Below, in pieces: positions 15,364-23,230 of a stretch of DNA of 64,000 nucleotides. The DNA lies in assembly GCA_964400785.1 (NCBI GenBank), contig CAYNWB010000002.1:1-64000 (forward strand), written 5' to 3'. Below the pieces are notes generated by a model. The model worked only from the letters and a program-made list of their open reading frames with translations. It was not told the origin of the DNA and made no database searches. The translations under genes and the position numbers were made by a program. Every line of letters starts with the position of its first letter. Within the stretch, counting starts at the first letter, position 1. Source of the stretch: CAVQGZ01 sp964400785 (GTDB lineage Bacteria > Actinomycetota > Actinomycetes > Jiangellales > Jiangellaceae).

Positions 15364-16704
15364 GTGAGCCCAGGTCCACCTCTGGCAGACCACGTCGACC
15401 CCATCGCGCCGCCCGCGTCGACCGCGCTGCTGACCGACCACTACGAGCTCACCATGCTGCAGGCCGCACTCGCCGACGGCACCGCCACGAGGCGCTGCGT
15501 GTTCGAGGTGTTCGCGCGCAGCCTGCCGCCGGGTCGCCGCTACGGAGTCGTGGCCGGCACCGCCAGGGTGCTCGATGCCATCGAGTCGTTCCGGTTCACC
15601 GACGAGGCGCTCGCGTGGCTCTCTGCCGCGCGCGTCGTGGACGAGCCGACGCTGCGGTACCTGGCCGACTACCGTTTCGGCGGCGACGTGGACGGATACG
15701 GCGAGGGGGACGCCTACTTCCCCTTCTCCCCCGTGCTCACCGTCGAGGGGACGTTCGCCGAGGCTGTGCTGCTCGAGACCGTGGTGCTGTCGATCCTCAA
15801 CCACGACTGCGCCATCGCGTCGGCAGCCTCGCGCATGACCCGCGCGGCCGTCGGACGACCGTGCGTCGAGATGGGCTCACGACGCACCCACGAGACCGCT
15901 GCCACGGCTGCCGCACGCGCCGCGTACGTCGCGGGCTTCGCCAGCACCAGCAACCTGGCGGCCGGCCATCGCTATGGCATCCCTACGCGAGGTACCAGTG
16001 CGCACGCGTTCACCCTGCTGCACGACACGGAGGCAGATGCCTTCGCCTCGCAGGTTGCCGCCCTCGGCGCGTCGACCACCCTGCTCGTCGACACCTTCGA
16101 CGTGCCCAGTGGGGTGCGTCATGCCGTCGAGATCGCGGGCCCGGGCCTCGGGGCGGTGCGGCTGGACTCCGGCGACCTGATCGAGCAGGCCACGCACGTG
16201 CGCCAGCAGCTCGACGCCCTCGGTGCCACCCAGACGCGGATCATCGTCACGAGCGACCTCGACGAGTACTCCATCGCAGCCCTCGCAGCCGCCCCGGTGG
16301 ATGCCTACGGGGTCGGCACACAGCTGGTCAGCGGGTCGGGCGCACCCACTGCCAAGATGGTCTACAAGCTCGTCGCGCGCGCCGACCGGAAGGGCACGCT
16401 GGTCGGGGTCGAGAAGTACAGCCCCGGCAAACGTGGCCACGGCGGGCGCAAGACCGCCCTGCGGCGGCGCAGCGACGGAGTCGCCGAGGCCGAGATGGTC
16501 ATGGTGGCGCCTGACCCCGAGCAGGCGGGTCACGACGACCGCCCGCTGCAGGTACCGCTGGTGCGCTCCGGCGAGGTCGTCGGTCGGGAGCCCCTCGCGG
16601 CCGCACGAGCACGGCACGCGCGGTGCGTGGACGAGCTGCCGGACCACGCGCACAAGCTGTCCCCGGGCGAGCCCGCCATCCCTACGATCGAAGGAGCACC
16701 ATGA
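15364..16704 (+). CDS. pncB: Nicotinate phosphoribosyltransferase
   Basis: 446 residues. LLTDHYELTMLQA at the N-terminus and FSPVLTVEG, the EMGSRRTH active-site string, FASTSN, GTSAHAF and the RLDSGDL and TSDLDEY motifs are all conserved in PncB. It makes nicotinate mononucleotide from nicotinate and PRPP with ATP, the committed step of NAD salvage. The GTG start at 15364 is set by the TACGGT hexamer. The stop overlaps the pncA start (ATGA). Confidence 0.96.
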   Translation: MSPGPPLADHVDPIAPPASTALLTDHYELTMLQAALADGTATRRCVFEVFARSLPPGRRYGVVAGTARVLDAIESFRFTDEALAWLSAARVVDEPTLRYLADYRFGGDVDGYGEGDAYFPFSPVLTVEGTFAEAVLLETVVLSILNHDCAIASAASRMTRAAVGRPCVEMGSRRTHETAATAAARAAYVAGFASTSNLAAGHRYGIPTRGTSAHAFTLLHDTEADAFASQVAALGASTTLLVDTFDVPSGVRHAVEIAGPGLGAVRLDSGDLIEQATHVRQQLDALGATQTRIIVTSDLDEYSIAALAAAPVDAYGVGTQLVSGSGAPTAKMVYKLVARADRKGTLVGVEKYSPGKRGHGGRKTALRRRSDGVAEAEMVMVAPDPEQAGHDDRPLQVPLVRSGEVVGREPLAAARARHARCVDELPDHAHKLSPGEPAIPTIEGAP

Positions 16705-17300
16705 CGCGTGCACTCGTCGTCGTCGACGTGCAGAACGACTTCTGCGAGGGAGGGTCGATGGGCGTGGCCGGCGGCGCCGAGGTAGCCCTGCGCATCGGGG
16801 ACCTGCTGCACCGGTGGGCCGACACCGACCCTGCGGGCCGCGAGTACAGCCACGTGGTCGCCACGCGCGACCACCACGTCGACCCCGGCTCCCACTTCTC
16901 CGAGAACCCCGACTTCGTCGAGTCGTGGCCGGTGCACTGCGTCGCCGGCACCGACGGAGCCGCCCTGCACGCCAACCTCGACCCCCAGCCATTCGACGCG
17001 ATCTTCGACAAGGGCGAGCACCAGGCCGCGTACTCCGGTTTCGAGGGCACCGACCGGGACGGGCGAGGCCTGGCCGACTGGCTTCGCGACCACGGCGTGA
17101 CAGCAGTCGACGTGGTGGGGATCGCCACCGACCACTGCGTGCGCGCGACCGCGCTCGACGCGGTGGCAGCCGGGTTCGACACCCGGGTGCGGCTCGACCT
17201 GACAGCGGGCGTCGCAGCGCCGACGACCTCGACGGCCATCGAGCAGATGCGGGCCGCGGGGGCCGAGCTCGTCGGCCATCCCCTCGGGACAGACCTCTGA
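16701..17300 (+). CDS. pncA: Nicotinamidase (pyrazinamidase-type isochorismatase fold)
   Basis: 199 residues with the nicotinamidase triad Asp9 (VVDVQNDF), Lys104 (IFDKGEHQ) and Cys146 (IATDHCVRA), and metal ligands in ATRDHHVDPGSH (Asp57, His59, His65). It hydrolyses nicotinamide to nicotinate, the substrate of the overlapping pncB product. AAGGAG at 16691-16696 precedes the ATG. Confidence 0.96.
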   Translation: MTRALVVVDVQNDFCEGGSMGVAGGAEVALRIGDLLHRWADTDPAGREYSHVVATRDHHVDPGSHFSENPDFVESWPVHCVAGTDGAALHANLDPQPFDAIFDKGEHQAAYSGFEGTDRDGRGLADWLRDHGVTAVDVVGIATDHCVRATALDAVAAGFDTRVRLDLTAGVAAPTTSTAIEQMRAAGAELVGHPLGTDL

Positions 17301-17311
17301 CAAGGAGCACC

Positions 17312-19027
17312 GTGCAGATCCCACCTCGCGACCCGACGCTGCCGGAGCCGCCCCTGCTGGCGCGGATCAGGGAGTCCGTGATCGGCGACGACCAGGTCGT
17401 CCCCGGGCCCTACGGCCCTCGCCGGGTCACCTATGCCGACTACACCGCCAGCGGGCGCGCCCTGAGCTTCGTCGAGACCTTCATCGCCACGCAGGTGCTG
17501 CCGCGCTACGCCAACACCCACACAGAGTCCAGCGGCACGGGTCTGGCGACCACTCGGCTGCGCGAGGACGCTCGTGCCACGATCCACCGGGCCGTGAACG
17601 GGGACGAGACGACGGCCGTGATCTTCGCCGGGTCCGGGTCCACCGGCGCGATCGACCGGCTCATCGGCATCCTCGGACTGAGGATCCCGTCGGCGCTGGA
17701 GGACAGGTACCACGTCGAGCGGCACATCCCCGACGAGCAGCGACCCGTCGTGTTCGTGGGCCCGTTCGAGCACCACTCGAACGAGCTGCCGTGGCGCGAG
17801 TCGATCGCCGACGTCGTGCGCATCGGGGAGGACAGCGACGGGCACGTGTGCCAGGACACGCTCGCCGCCCGCCTGCGGGAGTACGCCCATCGACCCCTGC
17901 TCATCGGCTCCTTCTCGGCCGCGAGCAACGTCACCGGCATCCTCACCGACACGGCGGGCATCTCGAGCCTGCTGCACGAGCACGGCGCTCTCGCCCTGTG
18001 GGACTTCGCCGCCGCCGGGCCGTACGTCGACATCGACATGCAGGCGGATGCGGAGCAGCCACTGGCCTACAAGGACGCCGTCTTCCTCTCCCCCCACAAG
18101 TTCGTCGGTGGACCCGGCACACCCGGCGTGCTCGTCGTGCGGCGAGACCTGCTCACCAACCGGGTGCCCGACGTCGTGGGAGGAGGCACCGTCGCCTACG
18201 TGAACCCGGCCGAGCACCGCTACCTCGACGACCCGGTGCACCGTGAGGAGGCGGGCACGCCGGCGATCGTCGAGTCGATCCGCGCCGGGCTGGTGTTCGG
18301 GCTCAAGCAGGCCGTGGGCACCGCCGTGATCAGGGCACACGAGGACGACTACGTCGCGCGGGCCATCCAGGCCTGGTCGAGCGAGCCCGGCATCGAGGTG
18401 CTCGGCAACACGAGCGCCGAGAGGCTGTCGATCGTCTCGTTCGTCATCCGCCGACCCGACGGCCGCTACCTGCACCACAACGCCGTGGTGGCGCTGCTCA
18501 ACGACCTGTTCGGCATCCAGGCGCGTGGCGGCTGCTCGTGCGCAGGGCCCTACGGCCACACGCTGCTGGGCATCGACGTCGAGCGGTCCCACGCCTACGA
18601 GCGTGAGATCGAGCACGGGTGCGAAGGCATCAAGCCGGGCTGGGTGCGGGTCAACTTCAACTACTTCATCGCCGAGCAGGTCTTCACGTTCGTGGTGCGC
18701 GCCGTGGCGTTCGTCGCCCGCCACGGGCACCGCTTTCTCGTCGACTACGACTTCGACCCGACCAGCGGCATCTGGCGTCACCGCGAGGGTCCGTCCGAGC
18801 CACCCCTGCGCCTCACCGACGTCACCTACGACGCCGAAGGCCGCCTGCGCTACCCGCACCACGACGACCGCGCCCCGGTCACCGTGCTCGAGCAGTACCT
18901 GCACGAGGCCGAGCGGCAGGCTCAGGACCGGGCCGACGACACGCAGGACGACACAGGCGGCCTCAGCGACGACTTCGAGGCGCTGCGCTGGTTCGCGTTG
19001 CCCAGCGTGTCCGTCCGGCACCGCTAG
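17312..19027 (+). CDS. Long class V aminotransferase / cysteine desulfurase-like PLP enzyme
   Basis: 571 residues, some 170 longer than typical cysteine desulfurases. The PLP lysine is Lys263 in SPHKFVGGPGTPG. VTYADYTASGRAL near residue 40 and the cofactor loops fit the class V fold. A loop at 404-412 (ARGGCSCAG) places Cys408 and Cys410 where desulfurases carry the persulfide cysteine. The last 100 residues form an extension ending in SVSVRHR with no known domain. The GTG start at 17312 follows AAGGAG. It is in line with pncB and pncA, 11 bases after pncA. Sulfur transfer is possible, an amino-acid lyase or transaminase also; the substrate is unknown. Confidence 0.8.
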   Translation: MQIPPRDPTLPEPPLLARIRESVIGDDQVVPGPYGPRRVTYADYTASGRALSFVETFIATQVLPRYANTHTESSGTGLATTRLREDARATIHRAVNGDETTAVIFAGSGSTGAIDRLIGILGLRIPSALEDRYHVERHIPDEQRPVVFVGPFEHHSNELPWRESIADVVRIGEDSDGHVCQDTLAARLREYAHRPLLIGSFSAASNVTGILTDTAGISSLLHEHGALALWDFAAAGPYVDIDMQADAEQPLAYKDAVFLSPHKFVGGPGTPGVLVVRRDLLTNRVPDVVGGGTVAYVNPAEHRYLDDPVHREEAGTPAIVESIRAGLVFGLKQAVGTAVIRAHEDDYVARAIQAWSSEPGIEVLGNTSAERLSIVSFVIRRPDGRYLHHNAVVALLNDLFGIQARGGCSCAGPYGHTLLGIDVERSHAYEREIEHGCEGIKPGWVRVNFNYFIAEQVFTFVVRAVAFVARHGHRFLVDYDFDPTSGIWRHREGPSEPPLRLTDVTYDAEGRLRYPHHDDRAPVTVLEQYLHEAERQAQDRADDTQDDTGGLSDDFEALRWFALPSVSVRHR

Positions 19028-19068
19028 CGTGCCGCCGACGCCTGCGGCTGGGAGACAATGGACGGGCC

Positions 19069-19560
19069 ATGCCCGCGTCCACGAGGCCCCCGAGCGCCGC
19101 GACCGTCGTCGCGATCATGGCCGCTGCCGCGCTCATCGGCTTTCTCGCCGGGGCGCTGCTGGCGCTCTCGGGCCCGCGCACCACTGATGCGGCCGACCTC
19201 GCGACCCCGTCCCCGGCGACAGCCTCCACGCCGACGCCGACCCCGACAGCGGGACAGACGACCGCGCCCGTGGACGCCGAGATCTCGCTGACCGCCGACC
19301 GCGCCGCAGCCGACACCGACGAGCTCATCCGCCTCGAAGGCGTGCTGCGCCCGGGCACCGGTGGTGTCGCCCTGCAGGTGCAGCAGTCGGTCGACGGAAT
19401 CGGGTTCGTCGACTTCCCGGTCTCCGCCACCACGCGTGCGGACGGCTCGTTCGGGGTCTGGGTGCGAACCGGACGGGTGGGCAGCAACGAGTTCCGGATG
19501 GTGGCCAGCCTGCAGGGTCAGCAGGTCGCGTCCAACGCTGTCACCGTGCAGGTGAGCTGA
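19069..19560 (+). CDS. Membrane-anchored surface protein with Thr/Pro linker and beta-sandwich domain
   Basis: 163 residues: an N-terminal membrane segment (VVAIMAAAALIGFLAGALLAL), a Thr-Pro-Ser-Ala-rich linker around 45-62, then about 95 residues of beta-rich sequence with LQVQQSVDGIGFVDFPVSATTRADGSF, similar in pattern to Ig-like or fibronectin-like domains. It is probably tethered to the membrane and exposed outside. No catalytic motif is seen. The ATG at 19069 is chosen; GACAAT at 19053-19058 could be its -10. Its 3' end overlaps the convergent MBL gene by 20 bases. Confidence 0.7.
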   Translation: MPASTRPPSAATVVAIMAAAALIGFLAGALLALSGPRTTDAADLATPSPATASTPTPTPTAGQTTAPVDAEISLTADRAAADTDELIRLEGVLRPGTGGVALQVQQSVDGIGFVDFPVSATTRADGSFGVWVRTGRVGSNEFRMVASLQGQQVASNAVTVQVS

Positions 19561-20317
19561 CGGAACCGGGCGCCGTCCAGCACGTCGACTCCCCGGGCGC
19601 CAGCAGCCGGGCCTGGGGTACCAGGTCGACGAACTGGCGACCCGGGGAGGTGAACGTCCGCGGCAGCCGCAGGCCCACCGGCCAGAGCGTGCCGTAGTGG
19701 ATCGGGACGGCCAGGGACGCTCCCACCCGCTGCACCACCTCCGCAGCCTCCACCGGGCCGAGGTGCTGGCCGCGAACCGGGGACCGCGACGCAGGCCCCC
19801 AGCCACCGACCGGCACGAGCGCCACCTCGACCCGGCCCACGTCGGCACCGAGGTGGCTGGCGTCAGCGGTGTCGCCCGCGAACCAGGTCCGGGGGCCGCC
19901 TCGGCGCGACTCCAGCACGTACCCGAGCGTGGGTGCCCGCCAGGACGAGCCAGGATGACGACGGTCGTCGTGAACGGCGACCACGGCGCGGACCGTGACG
20001 TCGCCGACCTGCACGCAGTCGCCCGCAGCGACCTCCACGACTCGCAGGTTCAGCTGCTCCAGCAACCCGCCACCCCCGACGGGCACGAGCACGGTCGTCC
20101 CGCTCGGCAGACCGCGTAGAGACGGCAGGTGCAGGTGGTCGTGGTGAAGGTGCGAGATGACCACGACGTCGGGAGCCAGCCCACGCGGGGCAGAGCTCCC
20201 GCGCCGCTGCAGGTGGGCGACCCGCCACGTGAGCAGCGGGTCGGTGAGAACGTGAGTAGCACCGTGCCGTACCGACACGGTGGAGTGACCCCACCACGTC
20301 AGATGGACGGTGCTCAC
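19541..20317 (-). CDS. UlaG-like MBL-fold metal-dependent hydrolase
   Basis: 258 residues. Opening WWGHSTV, metal ligands in SHLHHDHLH, then FAGDT and a late IHYGT. This is the L-ascorbate-6-phosphate lactonase-like (UlaG) branch of the metallo-beta-lactamase fold, which also includes N-acyl-phosphatidylethanolamine phospholipase D-like proteins. The substrate is not evident. The ATG start lies four bases downstream of the thioredoxin stop, so the two are likely co-transcribed. Confidence 0.85.
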   Translation of the reverse strand: MSTVHLTWWGHSTVSVRHGATHVLTDPLLTWRVAHLQRRGSSAPRGLAPDVVVISHLHHDHLHLPSLRGLPSGTTVLVPVGGGGLLEQLNLRVVEVAAGDCVQVGDVTVRAVVAVHDDRRHPGSSWRAPTLGYVLESRRGGPRTWFAGDTADASHLGADVGRVEVALVPVGGWGPASRSPVRGQHLGPVEAAEVVQRVGASLAVPIHYGTLWPVGLRLPRTFTSPGRQFVDLVPQARLLAPGESTCWTAPGSVSSPAR

Positions 20318-20321
20318 GTGG

Positions 20322-20693
20322 TCAGCGGCCGGCGGCCTTCAGCTGCTCCTCGTACTGGGTGCGCACGGACTCCATGTCGAGCCCGCGCACCTGGGTGATC
20401 AGGTCCTCGAGCACGTTGCCCGGCAGGGCACCGGGCTGCATGAACACCGGGATGTTGTCGCGGTAGATGACCAACGTCGGGATGGAGGTGATGCCGTACT
20501 TGCCGGCGAGCTCACGCTCGGCCTCGGTGTCGACCTTGGCGAAGGTGATGTCGACGTGCTTGTCGGAGTACTCCTCGTAGATCGGGGCGAACATGCGGCA
20601 CGGGCCGCACCACTCCGCCCAGAAGTCGATCAGCACGATGCCGTCGGCGACGGTCTCGTCGTGGTTGTCGTTGGTCATGGTCAGAGTGGCCAT
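20322..20693 (-). CDS. trxA: Thioredoxin
   Basis: 123 residues with FWAEWCGPC (Cys29, Cys32) and the cis-proline in SIPTLVIY. A general disulfide reductase of the cytoplasm. The ATG at 20693 follows GGGGAG. The C-terminus is about 15 residues longer than E. coli thioredoxin (LDMESVRTQYEEQLKAAGR). The promoter region has a CsoR/CstR-like palindrome at 20727-20744, so the gene is probably induced by copper or persulfide stress. Confidence 0.93.
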   Translation of the reverse strand: MATLTMTNDNHDETVADGIVLIDFWAEWCGPCRMFAPIYEEYSDKHVDITFAKVDTEAERELAGKYGITSIPTLVIYRDNIPVFMQPGALPGNVLEDLITQVRGLDMESVRTQYEEQLKAAGR

Positions 20694-20724
20694 GAAGTGC
20701 TCCCCATCGTTGTCGGTCGCAGCC

Positions 20725-20744
20725 AGCATACCCCTGGGGGTATG
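20725..20744 (-). promoter_or_regulatory. CsoR/CstR-like operator overlapping the trxA -10
   Basis: CATACCCCTGGGGGTATG at 20727-20744 is a perfect inverted repeat, eight-base arms around two bases. It matches the TACCCnnnnGGGTA-type sites bound by CsoR/CstR/RicR repressors. On the minus strand TATGCT (20725-20730) overlaps its edge and makes a good -10 about 30 bases before the trxA ATG, so binding would block the polymerase. Confidence 0.7.
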
Positions 20745-20782
20745 ACGCGCGTGTCACTGTGGGAACCAGCGAGGTTGGTGAC

Positions 20783-21322
20783 TCATTCCCGCCACTTGAT
20801 CGAGCAGCCCATGCTCGGCCGGTGCGGCTCGGGCACCGGCTGCCCCGTCAGCACCCGCTCGATGGCGGCGGCCAGCAGCTCACCGGTGACCGGTCGGCCG
20901 TTGCCGGGCGTGGAGTCGTCGAACGCTCCGCGGTAGGCCAGCCGGCCGGCGGCGTCGTAGAGGAAGAAGTCGGGGGTGCAGGCGGCCTGGAAGGCGCGTC
21001 CGACGGCCTGGTCGGCGTCGACCAGGTACGGGAACGACCACGCTGCCCGCCGCGCCTGGTCGGCCAGGTGCTCCGGCGCGTCGTCGGGGTAGGCCTCCGC
21101 GTCGTTGGTGCACACCCCCACGACCCGAAGGTCGGGGTACCGGCTCACCACTCGTCCCAGCTCGCCCTCGACGTGTCGGACGTACGGGCAGTGGTTGCAG
21201 AGGAACGCGACGAGCAGTGGCCCGGAGACGTCGCCGCGTCGCACGGTGACCCCGGTGAGGTCGGGCAGCGCGAAGTCGGGCAGCGGCGAGCCGAGTGGCA
21301 CCATCACCGACTCGACGGCCAC
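20783..21322 (-). CDS. AhpC/TlpA-type thioredoxin-fold protein
   Basis: 179 residues of the alkyl hydroperoxide reductase/thiol-specific antioxidant fold, with CNHCPYVRH as CxxC-type active site and a CTPDFFLYD strand carrying the cis-proline. It resembles actinobacterial 'thioredoxin family protein' genes of the redoxin class; reductase or peroxidase activity is inferred. The GTG at 21322 overlaps the DUF3039 stop by one base (TAGTG); the ATG at 21304 is an alternative. Read in line from DUF3039 towards trxA. Confidence 0.85.
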   Translation of the reverse strand: MAVESVMVPLGSPLPDFALPDLTGVTVRRGDVSGPLLVAFLCNHCPYVRHVEGELGRVVSRYPDLRVVGVCTNDAEAYPDDAPEHLADQARRAAWSFPYLVDADQAVGRAFQAACTPDFFLYDAAGRLAYRGAFDDSTPGNGRPVTGELLAAAIERVLTGQPVPEPHRPSMGCSIKWRE

Positions 21323-21585
21323 TACTCGCCCCCCTTGTCGCGTCCCTGGGGCAGCTTCTGCCAGATCTGCTTGCACGTCGGGCACACGGGGTACTTCTGC
21401 GGGTCGCGGCTGGGTACCCAGATCTTTCCGCACAGCGCCTTGACGGGCGTGCCCATCACGATCGCCTCGGTGAGCTTGTCCTTCGGGACGTAGTGCGAGA
21501 AGCGCTCGTGGTCGCCGTCGTCGGTGACGGGCCGGGTGCGTTCGTCGGCGATGGTCTCGGCGCCGGGGCTGAGCTGCGTGGCCAT
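21322..21585 (-). CDS. DUF3039 protein, small zinc-ribbon-like
   Basis: 87 residues. The C-terminal half has KALCGKIWVPSRDP and YPVCPTCKQIW, three cysteines in a knuckle plus one upstream, as in the DUF3039 family of actinobacteria. A zinc site is likely; role unknown. The ATG at 21585 lies 16 bases downstream of the yqgE stop. Confidence 0.85.
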   Translation of the reverse strand: MATQLSPGAETIADERTRPVTDDGDHERFSHYVPKDKLTEAIVMGTPVKALCGKIWVPSRDPQKYPVCPTCKQIWQKLPQGRDKGGE

Positions 21586-21601
21586 CGACCCATCGTACGA
21601 C

Positions 21602-22147
21602 TCAGTTGAGGGCGGGGTCCCGAGGGAACGACGCCACCAACGACAGGGGCGGCGGTTGGCGGCGCAGAACCCGCCGCCACAGGTCGTCCGGGTCGGTGGT
21701 GAAGGCATCGTCCGGCAGCGGGTCGACCACGAACCAGGCGCCCTCGTCGATCTCGGCGTCGAGCTGTCCGGCACCCCACCCCGCGTAGCCGGCGAAGACC
21801 CGCATCGACGTCAGCGCGTCGCTGACGAGCTCCGGCGGGGTGTCGAGGTCGACCAGTCCGATGTCGTGGGGCAGCCGGCGGATGCCGAGCACGTCCGCAC
21901 GGCTCGTGCGCACCAGCCCCAGCGCGGAGTCGGTGGACACCGGGCCACCGTGGAAGACCAGGGACGGCGGCGCGACGACGTCGGCCCACGTCGCAAGGAT
22001 CTCGGCGACCGGCAGACCGGACGGCCGGTTGAGCACGACACCGAGCGCACCTTCGTCGGAGTGCTCGAGCACGAGCACCACGGCACGCTCGAAGTTCGGG
22101 TCGGCCAGCCCAGGCGTGGCAACCAGCATCCGACCGGCCGTGCTCAT
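21602..22147 (-). CDS. YqgE/AlgH family protein (UPF0301)
   Basis: 181 residues with the family marks GRMLVATPGLADPNFERAVV, VVLNRPSG, FHGGPV and FAGYAGWGAGQLDAEI. AlgH in Pseudomonas was named for alginate control but the biochemical function of the family is not settled. It is the first gene of the short yqgE-DUF3039-thioredoxin-fold series. Start is an ATG at 22147 with GAGGGG upstream. Confidence 0.93.
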   Translation of the reverse strand: MSTAGRMLVATPGLADPNFERAVVLVLEHSDEGALGVVLNRPSGLPVAEILATWADVVAPPSLVFHGGPVSTDSALGLVRTSRADVLGIRRLPHDIGLVDLDTPPELVSDALTSMRVFAGYAGWGAGQLDAEIDEGAWFVVDPLPDDAFTTDPDDLWRRVLRRQPPPLSLVASFPRDPALN

Positions 22148-22174
22148 CCCCTCATCATGGACGCCACACGTGGC

Positions 22175-23224
22175 TCAGGTGCCCTGATCGGGGAAGTAGG
22201 TGCCCTCCCCACGCACGAACACCGACACCTCGGTGCCCGGCGTCAGGTGCACCGGCGCCCCCAGCACCCGGGACCGCACCAGCGTGGCCCCGTCGGCCAC
22301 GGCCACGGTCACCACCGCGTCGTGCCCGAAGAACTGCGCGCTCACCACCTGGCCCGGTACTCCACCGCCCCCGCGGGGCAGGATCACCAGCTGCTCGGGT
22401 CGCAGCACGAGGTGCCCGTCGCCCGGGGAGGCCGCCGGGACGCGCACCGAGCCCACGGCGGAGGTCGCGTGGGTGCCATCGGACGAGGCCGCGAACAGCA
22501 TCGACTCCCCGAGAAAGGCCGCGACCTCAGCCGAGGCGGGACGCGAGTACACCGACATCGGCGGGCCATGCTGCACCACGCGCCCGCGCTGCAGTATCGC
22601 GACGTCGTCCGCCATCGACAGCGCCTCCTCCTGGTCGTGCGTGACCAGCACGGCTGTCGCACCCACCGCGAGCACGGCCTGGCGCACCTGCTCGCGCACC
22701 GAGGCTCGCAGCGCCGCGTCCAAGGCCGCGAAGGGCTCGTCCAGCAAGACCAGGGCGGGACCGGGGGCCAGGGCCCGGGCGAGCGCGACTCGCTGCAGCT
22801 GACCACCGGACAGCTCGTGAGGCATCCGGCTCCCGAGCCCGGCCAGACCCACCAGCTCGAGCATCTGCGGCACCCGACGCGCCCGCTCGGGCCGACGCAG
22901 GCCGAACCCGACGTTCGCGGCGACCGAGAGATGGGGAAAGACCGCCCCCTCCTGAGGCACCACCCCGATCCGACGCTGCTCCGGGTGCACGTGCTCGCGC
23001 GGCCCGCTGATCAGCACGTCGTCGAGCTCGATCGTGCCGCTGTCCGGACGGTCGAACCCGGCGACCAGACGCAGCAGCGTCGTCTTGCCGCAGCCGGACG
23101 GACCCAGCACTGCGACCAGCGAGCCTCGCTCGACGTCCAGGTCGAGACCCGCGAGAACCTCGACGTCCCCCGCCGGCGACCGGTACCTCTTGCGGACGTC
23201 ACGCACGCGCAGCGTCGTCGTCAC
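22175..23224 (-). CDS. fbpC: Ferric iron ABC transporter ATP-binding protein
   Basis: 349 residues: Walker A GPSGCGKTT, signature LSGGQLQRVALARAL, Walker B VLLDEPFAALD, H-loop VLVTHDQEEAL, and a C-terminal TOBE-type regulatory domain from about residue 240. The order after FbpA- and FbpB-type genes marks it as the ATPase of a Fe3+ importer of the FbpABC class. The GTG start at 23224 lies six bases after the permease stop. Confidence 0.9.
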   Translation of the reverse strand: MTTTLRVRDVRKRYRSPAGDVEVLAGLDLDVERGSLVAVLGPSGCGKTTLLRLVAGFDRPDSGTIELDDVLISGPREHVHPEQRRIGVVPQEGAVFPHLSVAANVGFGLRRPERARRVPQMLELVGLAGLGSRMPHELSGGQLQRVALARALAPGPALVLLDEPFAALDAALRASVREQVRQAVLAVGATAVLVTHDQEEALSMADDVAILQRGRVVQHGPPMSVYSRPASAEVAAFLGESMLFAASSDGTHATSAVGSVRVPAASPGDGHLVLRPEQLVILPRGGGGVPGQVVSAQFFGHDAVVTVAVADGATLVRSRVLGAPVHLTPGTEVSVFVRGEGTYFPDQGT

Positions 23225-23230
23225 GGGTTC

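Noticed and set aside
16223..17311. N-terminal extension of the class V PLP enzyme
   Set aside because: The open frame overlaps pncB and pncA, whose motifs are intact; the GTG at 17312 with AAGGAG is the natural start.
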